64,000 nucleotides of DNA, from assembly GCA_019828595.1 (NCBI GenBank), contig JAHQRK010000015.1:1302001-1366000 (forward strand). The letters run 5' to 3'. The stretch comes from Aphanomyces cochlioides (lineage: Eukaryota; Oomycota; Saprolegniomycetes; Saprolegniales; Verrucalvaceae). Made by a program: the position numbers and the translations under genes. The notes beneath the pieces were generated by a model. The model was not told where the DNA came from. It ran no database searches and saw nothing but the letters and a program-made list of their open reading frames with translations. Each line of letters begins with the position of its first letter. Within the stretch, counting starts at the first letter, position 1. Below are positions 1 to 10,173 of this stretch, piece by piece.

Positions 1-1
1 C

Positions 2-112
2 GAGGAACTGAAAGAATCCAAGTTTGAACAGCACATGGCCGTCAAAATGGCCCAAGGGTGTCACAGCATTGACGAATACTTCAATGGTGTCTTCAGCCCC
101 ATCTTGGTCTAG
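2..112 (+). CDS. C-terminal end of an unidentified protein (partial)
   Basis: The window opens inside a plus-strand reading frame that gives 36 residues and stops at TAG 110-112. The fragment is charged at first (EELKESKFEQ) and ends with a hydrophobic stretch around DEYFNGVFSPILV. It is too short to assign to a family. Its frame is open from the first complete codon and the next clear gene starts about 480 bp downstream, so it is read as the 3' end of a gene lying mostly left of the window. Confidence 0.45.
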   Translation, partial: EELKESKFEQHMAVKMAQGCHSIDEYFNGVFSPILV

Positions 113-591
113 TCTCTCTCGTCTTTTCTTGTTGATATTATAAAGTAGTCTTATTGCATTCACACCTGCTGCTCCTCTCCTGCCGCATGTCCCCCAGCGG
201 CGGCACTATCGTAGCACCTTCGTGGGGTGTGAGACTGCTCACGCATGCCGACTGAGCTCATTCCACGTATGAAAAACCGATCTACATGGAAAGACAGTGT
301 TGAAATGATGCTCAAGGCGCATTGCGCGTCGAGCTGGACGTGCTATCTCGTCACGATGAGCTGCGTGGATGCCCTTGATTCGTATCTCCTCAAGGAAAGA
401 TGTCAAGGGTTGACAACTTGTATCTCGTCGACTTGGTCCACGACTTGCAAAGTCCATGGCGGATGTATCTGGCTTGGAGAGGATTCACCGCCGAGCGCCG
501 CACTCTGACGCCTTGCTCCACCTCCAGTTGGACTTGCCCATCTTTCCCCATCCTTGATCGTTCGATGAAACCGACAGGAGCAGTTTCACAT
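113..591. other. No clear gene (intergenic, possibly 5' leader)
   Basis: Several short overlapping reading frames occur on both strands but none shows a domain, a signal peptide or splice-compatible continuation. An in-frame ATG at 565 could extend the next gene by nine residues. Otherwise I see only intergenic or 5' untranslated sequence. Confidence 0.4.
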
Positions 592-2341
592 ATGTCGGTG
601 GCAAGTACATCAGCAGTAGACGCTCTGAACGCCCAAGTCGATGCGGCCAAAGTCGACGTGCTCAAGAAGCGCATCGACGAGCTTCAGGCCGAGAACGAAC
701 AGCTTCGGCTCCTCCACCAGAAGAGCGAGAAGGAAACGCACGAATTCGTCGCGTACTTTCAGAGGGAGCTCGGCGCTCGTGAAAAGGTTGGCATCGTCGT
801 GCGTGCGCTCATTCTCTCTCTTAGGTCACGACGAAGCTGAGCGAGGATTTGAGTGAAGCCAAGACGCGTTTCCATGACGAGACGGATCAACTCAAGGCGA
901 AATTCGACTCGGAGACCAAACAACTCGTCCACACGGCCAAAGTCGTCGAGCAAACGCTGTCCGACAAGCTCAAAATCGCCCAAGAAGACTTGTCCAAGCT
1001 GGAAATCTTCCGCGATATGAAGCAGTCGCTCGAAGCCAAGCTCGAGTCGCTCAGCGAGACGCTGGAAGCCGAGCGAGCGGCCCACCGCGACGCCATCAGC
1101 GCATTGGAGCGGAAATTCCTCGAGGAGAAAGCGCGTCACCAGAAAGAAACGGACAAACGCATTGAAAAGATCAAGCAGCAGTCGCGGGAAGATGCTCGCA
1201 ATGTCTTGGACGCCGACACGCGCAAAATCGTCACCGACAACAAACGCATGGGCGATGAATTGCGGTACGTTCTGCCCGTCGTCGTCGTTGTCGCCGTGGA
1301 GCTCATCGTGGCGCAGCTTTCAGCTCCAGACGACGGACGAGTTGACGCGCGAAAAGTCGATGCTCGAGAACGCCAACAAAGCGCTCAAGCGAGAAATCCA
1401 AATGCATCTTGACAAGGAGCTGGAATATGCCAAGTATGGCCAAAAGCAGACGCGGGAGATCAAGCAGCTCCAGGTACACCGACGAGAGCCGCCGCGGCGA
1501 CCGCCGCTTGGGCCAAGATGGAGCTCAAGTTGTTGTCGTAGGCCAAGGTGAAGACGTTGGAGAAGTCCCTCGGCGACATTGTGCACAGTTTTGAGAAGGA
1601 GAAGCATCTCCTGACCATGAAAACCGAGAAAGAAGTAGATGGACTTCCATCGCGGCGGCTAATTTTGTGAACTTTGTAGCTCGATGATGTGAGCGTCGAC
1701 GCGGAAGGACTTCGCAAGCTCGTCAAGTTGAAAAACAAAGAGCTCCGCAACATGAAACGCCTTGCACAGGCCATTCTGGACCAGCGCACGGACGTACATG
1801 ATGCTGCAGATGGCGTCCTTGGCCTTCTAAGTGTGACGCATGTCTAGGTCGAGCAGTTCTTCCTCGACTCGCTCGAGCTCGTCAAGTCGGAAATGCTCCA
1901 AGAGCGCAAACGGATCGTCCAAGCCGAGAAATTGCAAGACGCCCAACTGGTACGCCTTGGACGATGAGGAACGACTGACGTCTCCTGCTTGTCTAGACAC
2001 CGGCAGAGCGTGGTTTGAAGTTTCCAAGGCTACGGACGCACATGACGACCTCAAACAATCATGCCCAACCGCTGGATAAAGTGGATTTGAGGGCGTTGAC
2101 ATGGGAGGTTCGATCGCAAATGTCCATGGCGAGGAGTTTGAGCATGTTGTAGGATCGAGAGCGCGTCCTCCGCCTCCTCTTTGCAAAGATCAACAGCGTG
2201 CAAGGCTTTTTCGATGCGCCACGACCGCCAGAGGACGACCAGCGCTTTGAAACGCCGTTCTTAACGGAAGTGGACCATGCGAGCGGTCCGTCCGCGACGA
2301 GACACTTTCCATCCAGGCCGCCGACGCATGCTGACGGATAG
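592..2341 (+). CDS. Coiled-coil protein, BBOF1/CCDC176-like (basal-body orientation factor)
   Basis: Eight exons join in frame: 592-786, 825-1264, 1317-1473, 1542-1634, 1680-1793, 1848-1949, 1997-2107, 2153-2341, giving 466 residues. Introns are 38-68 nt with GT-AG ends. Almost the whole product is charged heptad-like coiled coil rich in E, K, L and Q. Near the C-terminus the segment LTWE..DRERVLRLLFAKIN resembles the conserved end of BBOF1-type (DUF4515) proteins, which act at ciliary basal bodies; this family call is from memory of the motif. A basal-body role would fit an organism with flagellate zoospores. The start ATG at 592 begins the coiled coil, and an upstream in-frame ATG at 565 is possible. 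The stop lies 13 nt from the stop of the convergent HIT gene. Confidence 0.6.
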
Positions 2342-2354
2342 AATCGAGTGTGTA

Positions 2355-2798
2355 TTACAACTTTTCGTGGATTTTCGCCAAGACGGTCTCGGCCTCTGGC
2401 TTGTGAATCATTTCTTTCCCGCCTGGGAATCGAATCAAGTTGTCCCCTTCGTAGCGAGGAATGACGTGAATATGAGGGTGAAACACCACTTGCCCGGCAG
2501 CACCGCCGTTGTTTTGGACAATGTTTATGCCGTCGCAGCCGAGCGCTTCTTGCACAGCCTTGGCCAAACGCGGCAATTCTTGAAACAACGCCGCGGCAAC
2601 GTGCGGTGGAATGTCGAGGATATCCGTGTATCCGGTCGCTTTCGGAATGAGCAAGCTGTGGCCCGCCGTGCAGGGGAATGCATCCAGTATCGCAATCACA
2701 TCGTCCGTCTCAAAGATCTTGTACGACGGAAGTTCTCCGCGGAGGATCTTGGCAAACACGTTGTTGTCGTCGTATGGCATGGCTCGCTTCTGACTCAA
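2355..2798 (-). CDS. HIT-family nucleotide hydrolase/transferase
   Basis: A single uninterrupted exon encodes 147 residues. The histidine triad HPHIHVIPR lies near residues 107-115, preceded by the usual N-terminal strands (VFAKILRGELPSYKIFETDD) and the AGHSLLIPK segment. The length is typical of HINT/Hit1-like proteins, which hydrolyse purine-nucleotide phosphoramidates or dinucleotides through the second-last triad histidine. No targeting signal is obvious, so a cytosolic location is inferred. The gene is convergent with the coiled-coil gene, and its upstream region holds a cluster of CCGG-centred repeats. Confidence 0.93.
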   Translation of the reverse strand: MSQKRAMPYDDNNVFAKILRGELPSYKIFETDDVIAILDAFPCTAGHSLLIPKATGYTDILDIPPHVAAALFQELPRLAKAVQEALGCDGINIVQNNGGAAGQVVFHPHIHVIPRYEGDNLIRFPGGKEMIHKPEAETVLAKIHEKL

Positions 2799-2815
2799 GT
2801 GACAAGGTCGAGTGA

Positions 2816-3141
2816 CATCCGGTTAATGCGACCATAACCGGATATATATAATATATCCGGAAGTAAATCCGGATAACGCGACCTAGGTCAATTGTGGCTG
2901 TGTTGGCGATATATCCGGTTAGTGTGATTATTATCCGGATATCTTAGTCAGTGCCAAATTGCACGGCCCTGGAATGACAACCAATCGATGGGGCTTGCAA
3001 GTTTGGGATTTCCATGAAGCTGCTTGAACGTTGGTGCAGTGAGGGTAGCTGTTGTGACGAGCAAGGCGTGCTGGGAGATTGTCGAGTTGTCGGATGTACT
3101 TTGTGGTTGTTTGTGTTCAAAACTCCGGATAAGTATCCGGA
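2816..3141. repeat. Cluster of TATCCGG-type boxes, partly a ~48-bp degenerate tandem repeat
   Basis: Copies of ATCCGGWTA or its complement occur at about 2817, 2835, 2851, 2867, 2911, 2932 and twice in 3124-3140. Three of them (2817, 2867, 2913) share a longer unit, ATCCGG-TA-YGYGAYY, spaced 46-50 bp. The cluster starts 18 bp upstream of the HIT start codon. It may be promoter sequence or a degraded satellite. The same paired box recurs near 30929. Confidence 0.55.
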
Positions 3142-4005
3142 ATATTCGATAATAGCGATTCCTTCAAATGTTTTCATGAAGAATTCAATCCTTGTGCGAG
3201 AGGGACTTGGTACTGCTACAGCGGAGATATTGTCGCCACTTTGGCTACAGGACAGGAAGGCTAAATGGGTTTTTGAGGCCTTTGACTGTTGTGAAACACA
3301 CCATTGCCGTCTCTACCGAATGTTGAGAGACTTTTGTATGGAAAACAACCCAACAACACTTTTTAACCTTAAATCAGTACATCAATGAAGTGCCCAGCAC
3401 GGTCATCATTTGCCGCTGTCCTTGACAAGGTCATACACACTTGCTGCCAACGACCTTGTAGATGCACGTCATCAATCTAAGCAGGACTCAGTGATTGAAA
3501 CTCATGAAGAGTTCTTTGATGAACCATCAGCTTTGGATTTTACTGCCAAACAGACCAGGAGAACCTGGACAGAATCGCACTGAGTGTCGACGTCATACAG
3601 CCGTCGCCAACCTACTGACGCCTACGAGATCAATGTTAACTTGGGTATCAAGCGAAGTGACGCCAAGCTGTGCGGTTGAGCTCATCTGGAACAGTTAGAA
3701 CGGAAAGAACATGGATAGCACTCATTGCGTCAACTTCGCTATGTATTCCTTGAGAGAGCACTGACAAGCCCCAGCCCACTCGTTGTGCTTGCCATGAGAT
3801 GGAGGAAAGATAGTCCGGAGGCTCTGCGGCTGATTAGCAGTTTTTCTCTTCTTGTCGGCAAATGCCGCGCAAAGTGGAACTTCTATGGCCGGACGAATAT
3901 CTTTAGGTCTGTCTTCGAAATGTACTTGGTTAAGGAAATGACACTTTTGTATCTGGTCGTGTGGCTGGCTCACTTTCCATTTGGCATCCAAGGCAAGCTG
4001 AGAGG
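3142..4005. other. No recognisable gene
   Basis: Short reading frames near 3014-3388, 3495-3698 and 3725-4060 show no domain, biased composition or splice continuity that would support a gene. The stretch ends at the signal peptide of the next locus. It may include its 5' region or old transposon debris. Confidence 0.4.
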
Positions 4006-6084
4006 ATGCGGCTGTTCCTTGCGACTGCAATCGCCGCGCTTGCGTCAGCTTCTACCTTGAAGGCTGGCTGGTTTCACTGCCCACTCTTCACTCCACCGAC
4101 CAATGGAGCTAGCGGTAGTGACGCTGCTGCCCGTGCTGCGAAAACTCCCGGCAAGTACTGGTCCAAGCACGACTTGATCGACCGCGAGCGTATCCACGCT
4201 CGTAAATCGCCAGAGGACAACCAGGACGCTGTCATTTCGCCTCTTTCTGTTCCTGTATCGACTTGTGCTTCGTTTGAAGCTCCATTGTGCTATCCTGGCC
4301 TCTGTGACAGCTCGAAATCCGTCACGTGTATGCCAAGCGCATTGAAGCGACGTCACCGCCACCACCAGGCCAACGTCCTACTGCCGTGTGGTTCTTGCAA
4401 GGCGGTCCTGGTGAATCCTCCTACGTCAGTACGTATTTTCGTCCTCTATTCAAGCTTTAACTCGCACCGTAGTGGACACGTTGATGCGCCAAGTCTAAAC
4501 TCTCTTCAATGGTTCAGTCAGCGTCTACACAATGGAACGGGTCGAAGCACGTATTTGGACTGCCCTACCGTCGGTGCTTCCAGTGGTGGGAGCGAGAACA
4601 GCACGACGATTACACCGCACGAATTGCCTGAATGCCTGGCCGAAGTCCGCGCCACGTATGGCAAAGACATCGCCGCGGGCTTTGGGACAACCGCCGCGGC
4701 GTCCGATTTGAAAATGCTCATTGAAGCGCTCAACGAAGGCCACAACACGTTTGTGTATGGCGTCAGCTACGGCACATTCCTCGTCCATCGACTCATGCAA
4801 CTCGCTCCGACGAATGTCAAGGGCTACATTTTCGACAGCGTCGTGGGTCCAGGCACGCCGCATTTCTCACAGTGGAGCGTCCTCAACAAGCCCGTCGGTA
4901 CGTCCACGACTCTGTCATCCTCCTGGGCTTACTTTGCGTTTAGCGTATCTCCTCTTGAGTTATTGCAGCAAGGACAGCTACTGCCGCAAGATGCTGCTTG
5001 GCCAAGAAGCCCACGACGTCTTGCAGCGCATCTTGAATCGCCCGAACGGCCAAGTTTGCGGCGACTTGACTGCCTATGACTTGCGCACTTATCTCTACAT
5101 GCTGCTTCAAACTGGCCCTGGCGCTCGGGATTTCATCCCCGCGATCATTCACCGCGCCGACCGATGCACGGAAAATGATCAAATCGCTCTCCACAACATC
5201 CAACAAGCGTTCATGCCGCCGTCGCCGCCACCCAGTTTCAACTTTGTCGACGTGGACAATTCCAAACTCATGTACTACGACATTATCTTTTCCGAGCTGT
5301 GGGAACACCCGACGCCGTCGCTGGACGAGATGAAGCGCCGCATGGATGACAACTTGATGGGCACCGACATGGTCGACTACGTCACGGTCTACTGCTACTT
5401 CACCAACAGCCAAGACCCAGCATGCCGCGAGATCCCCAAGGCCAGCGCGCCATTTGTCTACCCCGTGGACAAGTACGGCCTTGCCAACTCGACGACGATT
5501 CCAAACAACGCGAGCGTTTTGATCCTGAACGGCGACTTGGATCCCCAGACGCCCCCGCAAGGCGCGCGCGTCCTCTTGAATCGTCTCCAAGGAGGAAAGA
5601 AACGATTGATCACCTTCCCTGGCGCTGCCCACGGCACTGTCATCACGACTCCCGTCAAGACGGAGGGCATGGTGACCTGCGGCATGAACTTGGTCGCGCA
5701 GTTTATCTACACAAATGGCGACGTGGCGTCGTTGGACTTGACATGCAAGGCGGACCTTGTCAACACAACTTTTCAAATTCTACCCGAGCGGCGGTGAAAA
5801 TCGTCGGCGCCAAGGATGCGTACAATGGCCGCGTCTCTCGCGTCAAAGCCACGACGACGTCCTCGGCTTTGAACGACTCAAACGACGAGGAGCTCAAAGT
5901 CGGCGGTCTCATCGTCGCATGCATCGTTGGCACGTTGGTTTTGATGGCTGTCGTGATCCAAGACGTCAAGAAAGCTAAAAAAGCGGCCAGGGAAAAGGCG
6001 ACCGAAGCGACTACTGCTGTCAAGGCTCATGACACTGCGGCCAAGACAGAAGACCCCGTCGCGGTGAAAATACAACAGAGCTAG
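4006..6084 (+). pseudogene. Secreted serine peptidase, S33/TAP-like alpha/beta hydrolase, disrupted
   Basis: The locus starts with a signal peptide (MRLFLATAIAALASAS) and a Cys-rich pro-region. It carries the alpha/beta-hydrolase landmarks: oxyanion motif QGGPGESS, nucleophile elbow GVSYGT, catalytic Asp in NGDLDPQTP, His in GAAHG, and a C-terminal transmembrane helix near 5920-5960. Introns lie at 4429-4472 and about 4898-4944. At least four lesions break it: a one-nucleotide frame shift near 4322, an in-frame TAA at 4496-4498, a loss of about ten bases near 4534 just before GTGRST, and a frame shift near 5765 ahead of the C-terminal segment. Intact relatives are secreted or surface exo/aminopeptidases. 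Sequencing error cannot be excluded for single sites, but four in one gene argue for decay. Confidence 0.72.
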
Positions 6085-6291
6085 ACACCCCACGGGGCTT
6101 TCTTTTTTGTCTCCATGGCTCCTCAGCCCCATCAACCCCTTCGATCCCCTTGCCAACAAGAATATTCCTCTTGGGGCTATGTGGCTTGCTAGGAAATGGC
6201 CAGCGGCGGCAAAGTTTGTCGGGTTTCACCAGATGTGCACGGAGGATGACGAGGAACGGATGTGCTTTGTATCATGGGCTTCGTTGTTGTG

Positions 6292-7228
6292 TTATGGGTA
6301 TAATTGGTCCGAGTAGACGCCGGCATTGCCGAGGAGTAATCGTACCGTGGCGCAGTGGGCGCAATCGCAAGTGAGGAATCGGGCGCGGCATGCCTCGACT
6401 TGCATGCGATCATACATTTCCGCATCCGCGCGGACTTTGGCTAGTGCTTCTTCGTTTGGTTCCAATCGCACCGTGATGGTCTATAAAGCCAACATGAATC
6501 CTATGACTTTGGCCATCGGCGTACCAGTGGAAATGAAGCTTGGCGTATGCAATCCACGACCTGTGATGCCAACAATTTCATCCTTTTGCCATGATCATGG
6601 AGCTCCTACCTCAATATACTGCAGACCAGCTAGCGATCGGCCATTAATTGTGTCGAGCATGTGATGGCCCATGGCTAATGTGGGCACGTCGCCTGAAAAC
6701 TTGAACGGTTTGATGTATTCGACAATCTTGCAAGTATTAGAACCACTGCCATCTCCAGTGCCTGGAGGTCCTCCATGCTGAATGATCTTGAGATTGAGTT
6801 TCTGTGCAGGAGGGGGAAATTGCAGCGTGAAAAAAGTCTCGCATTTCTTGAACACGATCGTCTACCGAGGGCCATGAGCTGCATCGATCGAGATCTCAAC
6901 AACTTACGATAGGATAAGGCGTTCCGAGCAAATTAAGACGTGCTTCGATGTCCTTGAACAAGATAAGCGACACATTGAGCGGTCCAATCATCCACACGCG
7001 GTATTGGTACGGAGGAAGCGCTCGAACTGCTGGTGGAGCTTGCAATGTGCTTGAGACAAAGACAGCTCCCACGCCGCTCTCAGACGCCCGTTCGACGCGC
7101 AAACCGAGCCCAATGTTTCTGTACAAGTCTGTGTACTCAACCTCGACGAGAGTTTCGTCTTTGACACCGGCCATGGGCTGCGTCGGTCGCATGGATGGAG
7201 TCGGCATGGCCATGGGAGCATTCATCAT
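6292..7228 (-). CDS. Tandem PDZ-like domain protein
   Basis: Four exons (7228-6908, 6861-6610, 6560-6525, 6480-6292) give about 265 residues. Two domains have the PDZ pattern. The first runs from VEVEYTDLYRNIGLGL through GVGAVFVSS and ALPPYQYRVWMIG to PYPITIVF. The second runs from LNLKIIQHG through CKIVEYIKPF and GHHMLDTINGRSL to FPLTITVRL. The C-terminus is Cys-rich (CDCAHCA). Both domains align with the N-terminus of the divergent neighbour at 7539, so the two genes look like a head-to-head duplication. PDZ-like domains bind peptide tails or act as scaffolds; no enzyme domain follows here. An ATG one residue upstream of the N-terminal Met/Pro-rich stretch was taken as start. Confidence 0.65.
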
Positions 7229-7538
7229 GGCCAGAGAAATCTGAGACAAAAGTCTTGTATGCTATTAAAAGAAATTCAGGTAATTTAAGAAATGTCTTAA
7301 AAGCTTGACATTAGTCTAAAAATAATTTAAGAATTAAACATAAAATTCAATATTTGATACAAATATCAAGATGTTTCAAAAGTTGTGAGTTGCACCAATT
7401 TTTAAAACTCACTTAGATATTTATAATTAGTTTTAAAAATAATAAAATGCATTTTAAATGTTTTTATTTGATTAGGATGCATTTAAAATATTTAAAATAA
7501 TTTCACCTCGTTTCAAACCAGTCTTGAGCATCAACAAC
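7229..7538. promoter_or_regulatory. AT-rich bidirectional intergenic region between the PDZ-like genes
   Basis: About 310 bp separate two divergent start codons. The stretch is strongly AT-rich with many TTAAA and TTTAAAA runs, unlike the flanking coding sequence. It must hold both promoters. No specific factor site can be named with confidence. Confidence 0.5.
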
Positions 7539-10150
7539 ATGAAGGCGACGACGCTGGAGGAAGTCGTCTCGATCGAATTCGCCGCGAGATTTCGCGCCAC
7601 GGGCATGGGACTGCAGTTATGTCAAGCAACTCATAACGGAATCGGAGCTTTGTACGTTGCTTCGCAGTTTGAAGCGCCCCCCGAGGTTGTAGCGCTGCCT
7701 CCGTGTCGATACCAGGTCGATGCAATCGGCGATCAATCCGTGCGAACGATGGCCTTTCGCGACATTACGGTGCTTCTAACAAGACATACGAAGTACCCAG
7801 TGGTATGACGACCCGGCTGCTGCCACTGCCAGCCGACTTTCTGACTAACGCTTGACTGTAGGTCGTTCGATTTGTACTCAGTCCAAAGACATTCGATCTC
7901 ATCTTTGACCAGCCCCATGAACGTCTCAACCTCAAGATCCAGGAACACAAAAGTAAACAACATCTACCTTGATCAAGCGCTCACGATTGCGTTTAGATCC
8001 ATTGCGTTGCGAGATTATCAATTACTTGACACCATATCGTTCCAAAGCGTTGATTCCAAGTCTGCTATGCGGTTCCCATTACATTTGCGCTGTGAATGGC
8101 ATCAATACGACCATACTGTCGAGCACCACAGCCGTACATCGTGTTGGAAATGTCGTTTCTCAAATCCCTTAGGTGTTGGAATCGATTCAGCAAGCAACCT
8201 ATCCCCTTGTACGTCACTCCACGCTAGTCTTCCATCACGGTGACGGTGTAGGTCATCTCGGTCGACATTGTTCAAACAGCAGAGTCGCAGCTATCCCAAA
8301 CGAGTCAAGTGGCGTTTTTTCGCCGGCGGCCACAAGCTCCAGCAAAGCGCAAATCTCTACTTGCAACTTCTCCTGCCGCTGTGAGTGCAGCAGCGCCGTC
8401 TGGACGAAGCAAACGCTTCAAAGTTAGCCCCGCGACTATAATCCTTGACGATTCCGAAGAGGAAGCGTCCGCAACGACACAGGAAAGCCCCGATGGTGCT
8501 GGCGTTGCCGTCGACAAGGTCGTTTCGACGCCTTATGGCAAAGGCATCGTCCTAGCCTTCTTGTACACTCTTCCTCTTCCATCTTGTGGCTCAAATTTCA
8601 CCGTAGGCCTCGCAAAGAGCTCGCCGAACGCCGCTATAAAGTTGAGCTTCCGTTTGGCGTCGGCTTTTTCCAACAGAATGTTCTTGTCTCGATCGACGAC
8701 AAGACGCAATTTACATACAACAAGCAAAAAGCCAAGGTACGCCTTGCTCCTGAGCTCCAAGTCGATGGGAAAATTCCATTAGGGCTACGTCGTCTTGACG
8801 TACGGCGACACGGCTCGCCTCCAAGGCAAACGTCTCCTCAATGACTCGGTGCTTGAATTCTACCTCAGGTAAACCAGCCAGAGCTCATCCACATCTTCGT
8901 TGCCGTGTAGCTATCTCATGGACACAAAGATCCCAAAGGACAAGACGTACATCTGCAGCTCGTTCCTCTTTGGCCAGTACTTGGAGAATAAAAAGCAAGG
9001 GGGAAAAGCTGGTGGCCGCGAAAAAGGCATCGATCAAGCTTATGAATCCGTCAGTCGATGGACGAAAGCGATCGACATCTTTGACATGAAGTACTTTGTC
9101 GTCCCGATCAATGAAGAGTACGTCCCCCCGGCGCCCCCCCTTGAAGTACAACTGACCGCTCATTGTAGTGGCCACTGGAGCGTTGCGATCGTGTGCAATT
9201 TGTATCGCTTCAAGCAGCTCGACCATTGTCGATGCTCGCTGAAGCCTGACATTGCCAAACCGCCTGCGAAAGCCCCCACGAAGCGCAAGCGAAAACTCCC
9301 CACGATCAAAGAATTGGTCAAGTCGCAAGACAGCAAAAGTGTGCCAATCTTACAACCAGAAACGACCAACAACGAGGCGGCCAAAGTGCAAGACCCGGGC
9401 GTCGAAGCAGCTCCTAGTACTAGTCAGACGGACGCGGTCCTCACGGACACGGAAACGTCGTTGGCTGTTGGCTTTGTCGAAGCGATTCAAGCCGCAAGCC
9501 AGGCTGGCGACAAGATAATTGCAGAAATGCAACAGCAGCCCCAAACCGCTGACAAGTCAATCACGAGCGACGAACGACTGCAGCCAAACCCAGTCGAAGA
9601 ACCTGTTCAAATGGAAGAAGAGACAAACGAAGCGGCCAAGCCGCTTCCAGCAACACTCCCTGGCCCTGTCGTCTGTGAGCAATGCAATTTACCACGAGAT
9701 ACGCATGAAGATGAAAACCATCGGCCTTGCATTCTCGTCTTGGACTCTCTCAAAGCGCATCGTACGAATCGCATCTCGACGTTTCTGCGAGAGTATTTGC
9801 AAATGGAATGGAATGCTAGGCAGAGCGCATCGTGTGGTTCGTGGCATTTCAACATGATCAATTTGCCGGCCTTTGGTCCTCCTGAGGTACATTTTCTATC
9901 CCTCCACCATATTCGCTCAAATTCACGGTAGATTCCAAGGCAGGCCAACTACACGGACTGCGGTGTGTTTGTCCTCCACTATGTTGAAAAGTTTCTCGAG
10001 CACCCGCCGCTCATTTCGAAAGCATTTGTGGCGAGCCGTGGCGCCGAATCGCAGAATATTCTCACGGCGCAATGGTTTCCGTCGTCGGATATCCAAGCCA
10101 AGCGGATTGCAATCCGTCAACTCATTGAGAAGCTCGCTCAAGCTTGTTAA
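7539..10150 (+). CDS. PDZ-PDZ-Ulp1/SENP fusion: putative SUMO (C48) cysteine protease
   Basis: Ten exons join in one frame: 7539-7802, 7862-7952, 7997-8133, 8173-8208, 8252-8562, 8607-8736, 8783-8868, 8911-9117, 9169-9886, 9932-10150, giving 732 residues with introns of 39-59 nt. Residues about 1-185 hold two PDZ-like domains (GIGALYVAS, HYICAVNGINTT). A basic then acidic linker follows (FKVSPATIILDDSEEEA). The C48 peptidase begins near residue 330 (LLNDSVLEFYL). Catalytic residues are His423 (DGHWSVAIV), Asp613 (ILVLDSLK), Gln664 and Cys670 (NYTDCGVFVLHY). About 190 mostly disordered residues separate His and Asp, as in SENP6/7-type enzymes. The enzyme would cleave SUMO chains or conjugates; the PDZ part probably directs substrate or location (inference). 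The continuous frame across exon 5 is the main evidence for one gene. Confidence 0.8.
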
Positions 10151-10173
10151 ATGCAAATCTAAAAGTCAAGTCG

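Noticed and set aside
239..508. Overlapping frames on both strands as a possible small gene
   Set aside because: No domain, no signal, no splice continuity and similar length on both strands, as expected by chance in GC-rich sequence.
3014..3388. 124-codon frame as a host gene
   Set aside because: It overlaps the CCGG-box repeats at its start and has no domain or homology I can recognise.
7970..8308. Short separate genes downstream of the first PDZ-like exon
   Set aside because: Three small introns link these pieces in one continuous frame to the protease; separate genes are not needed.
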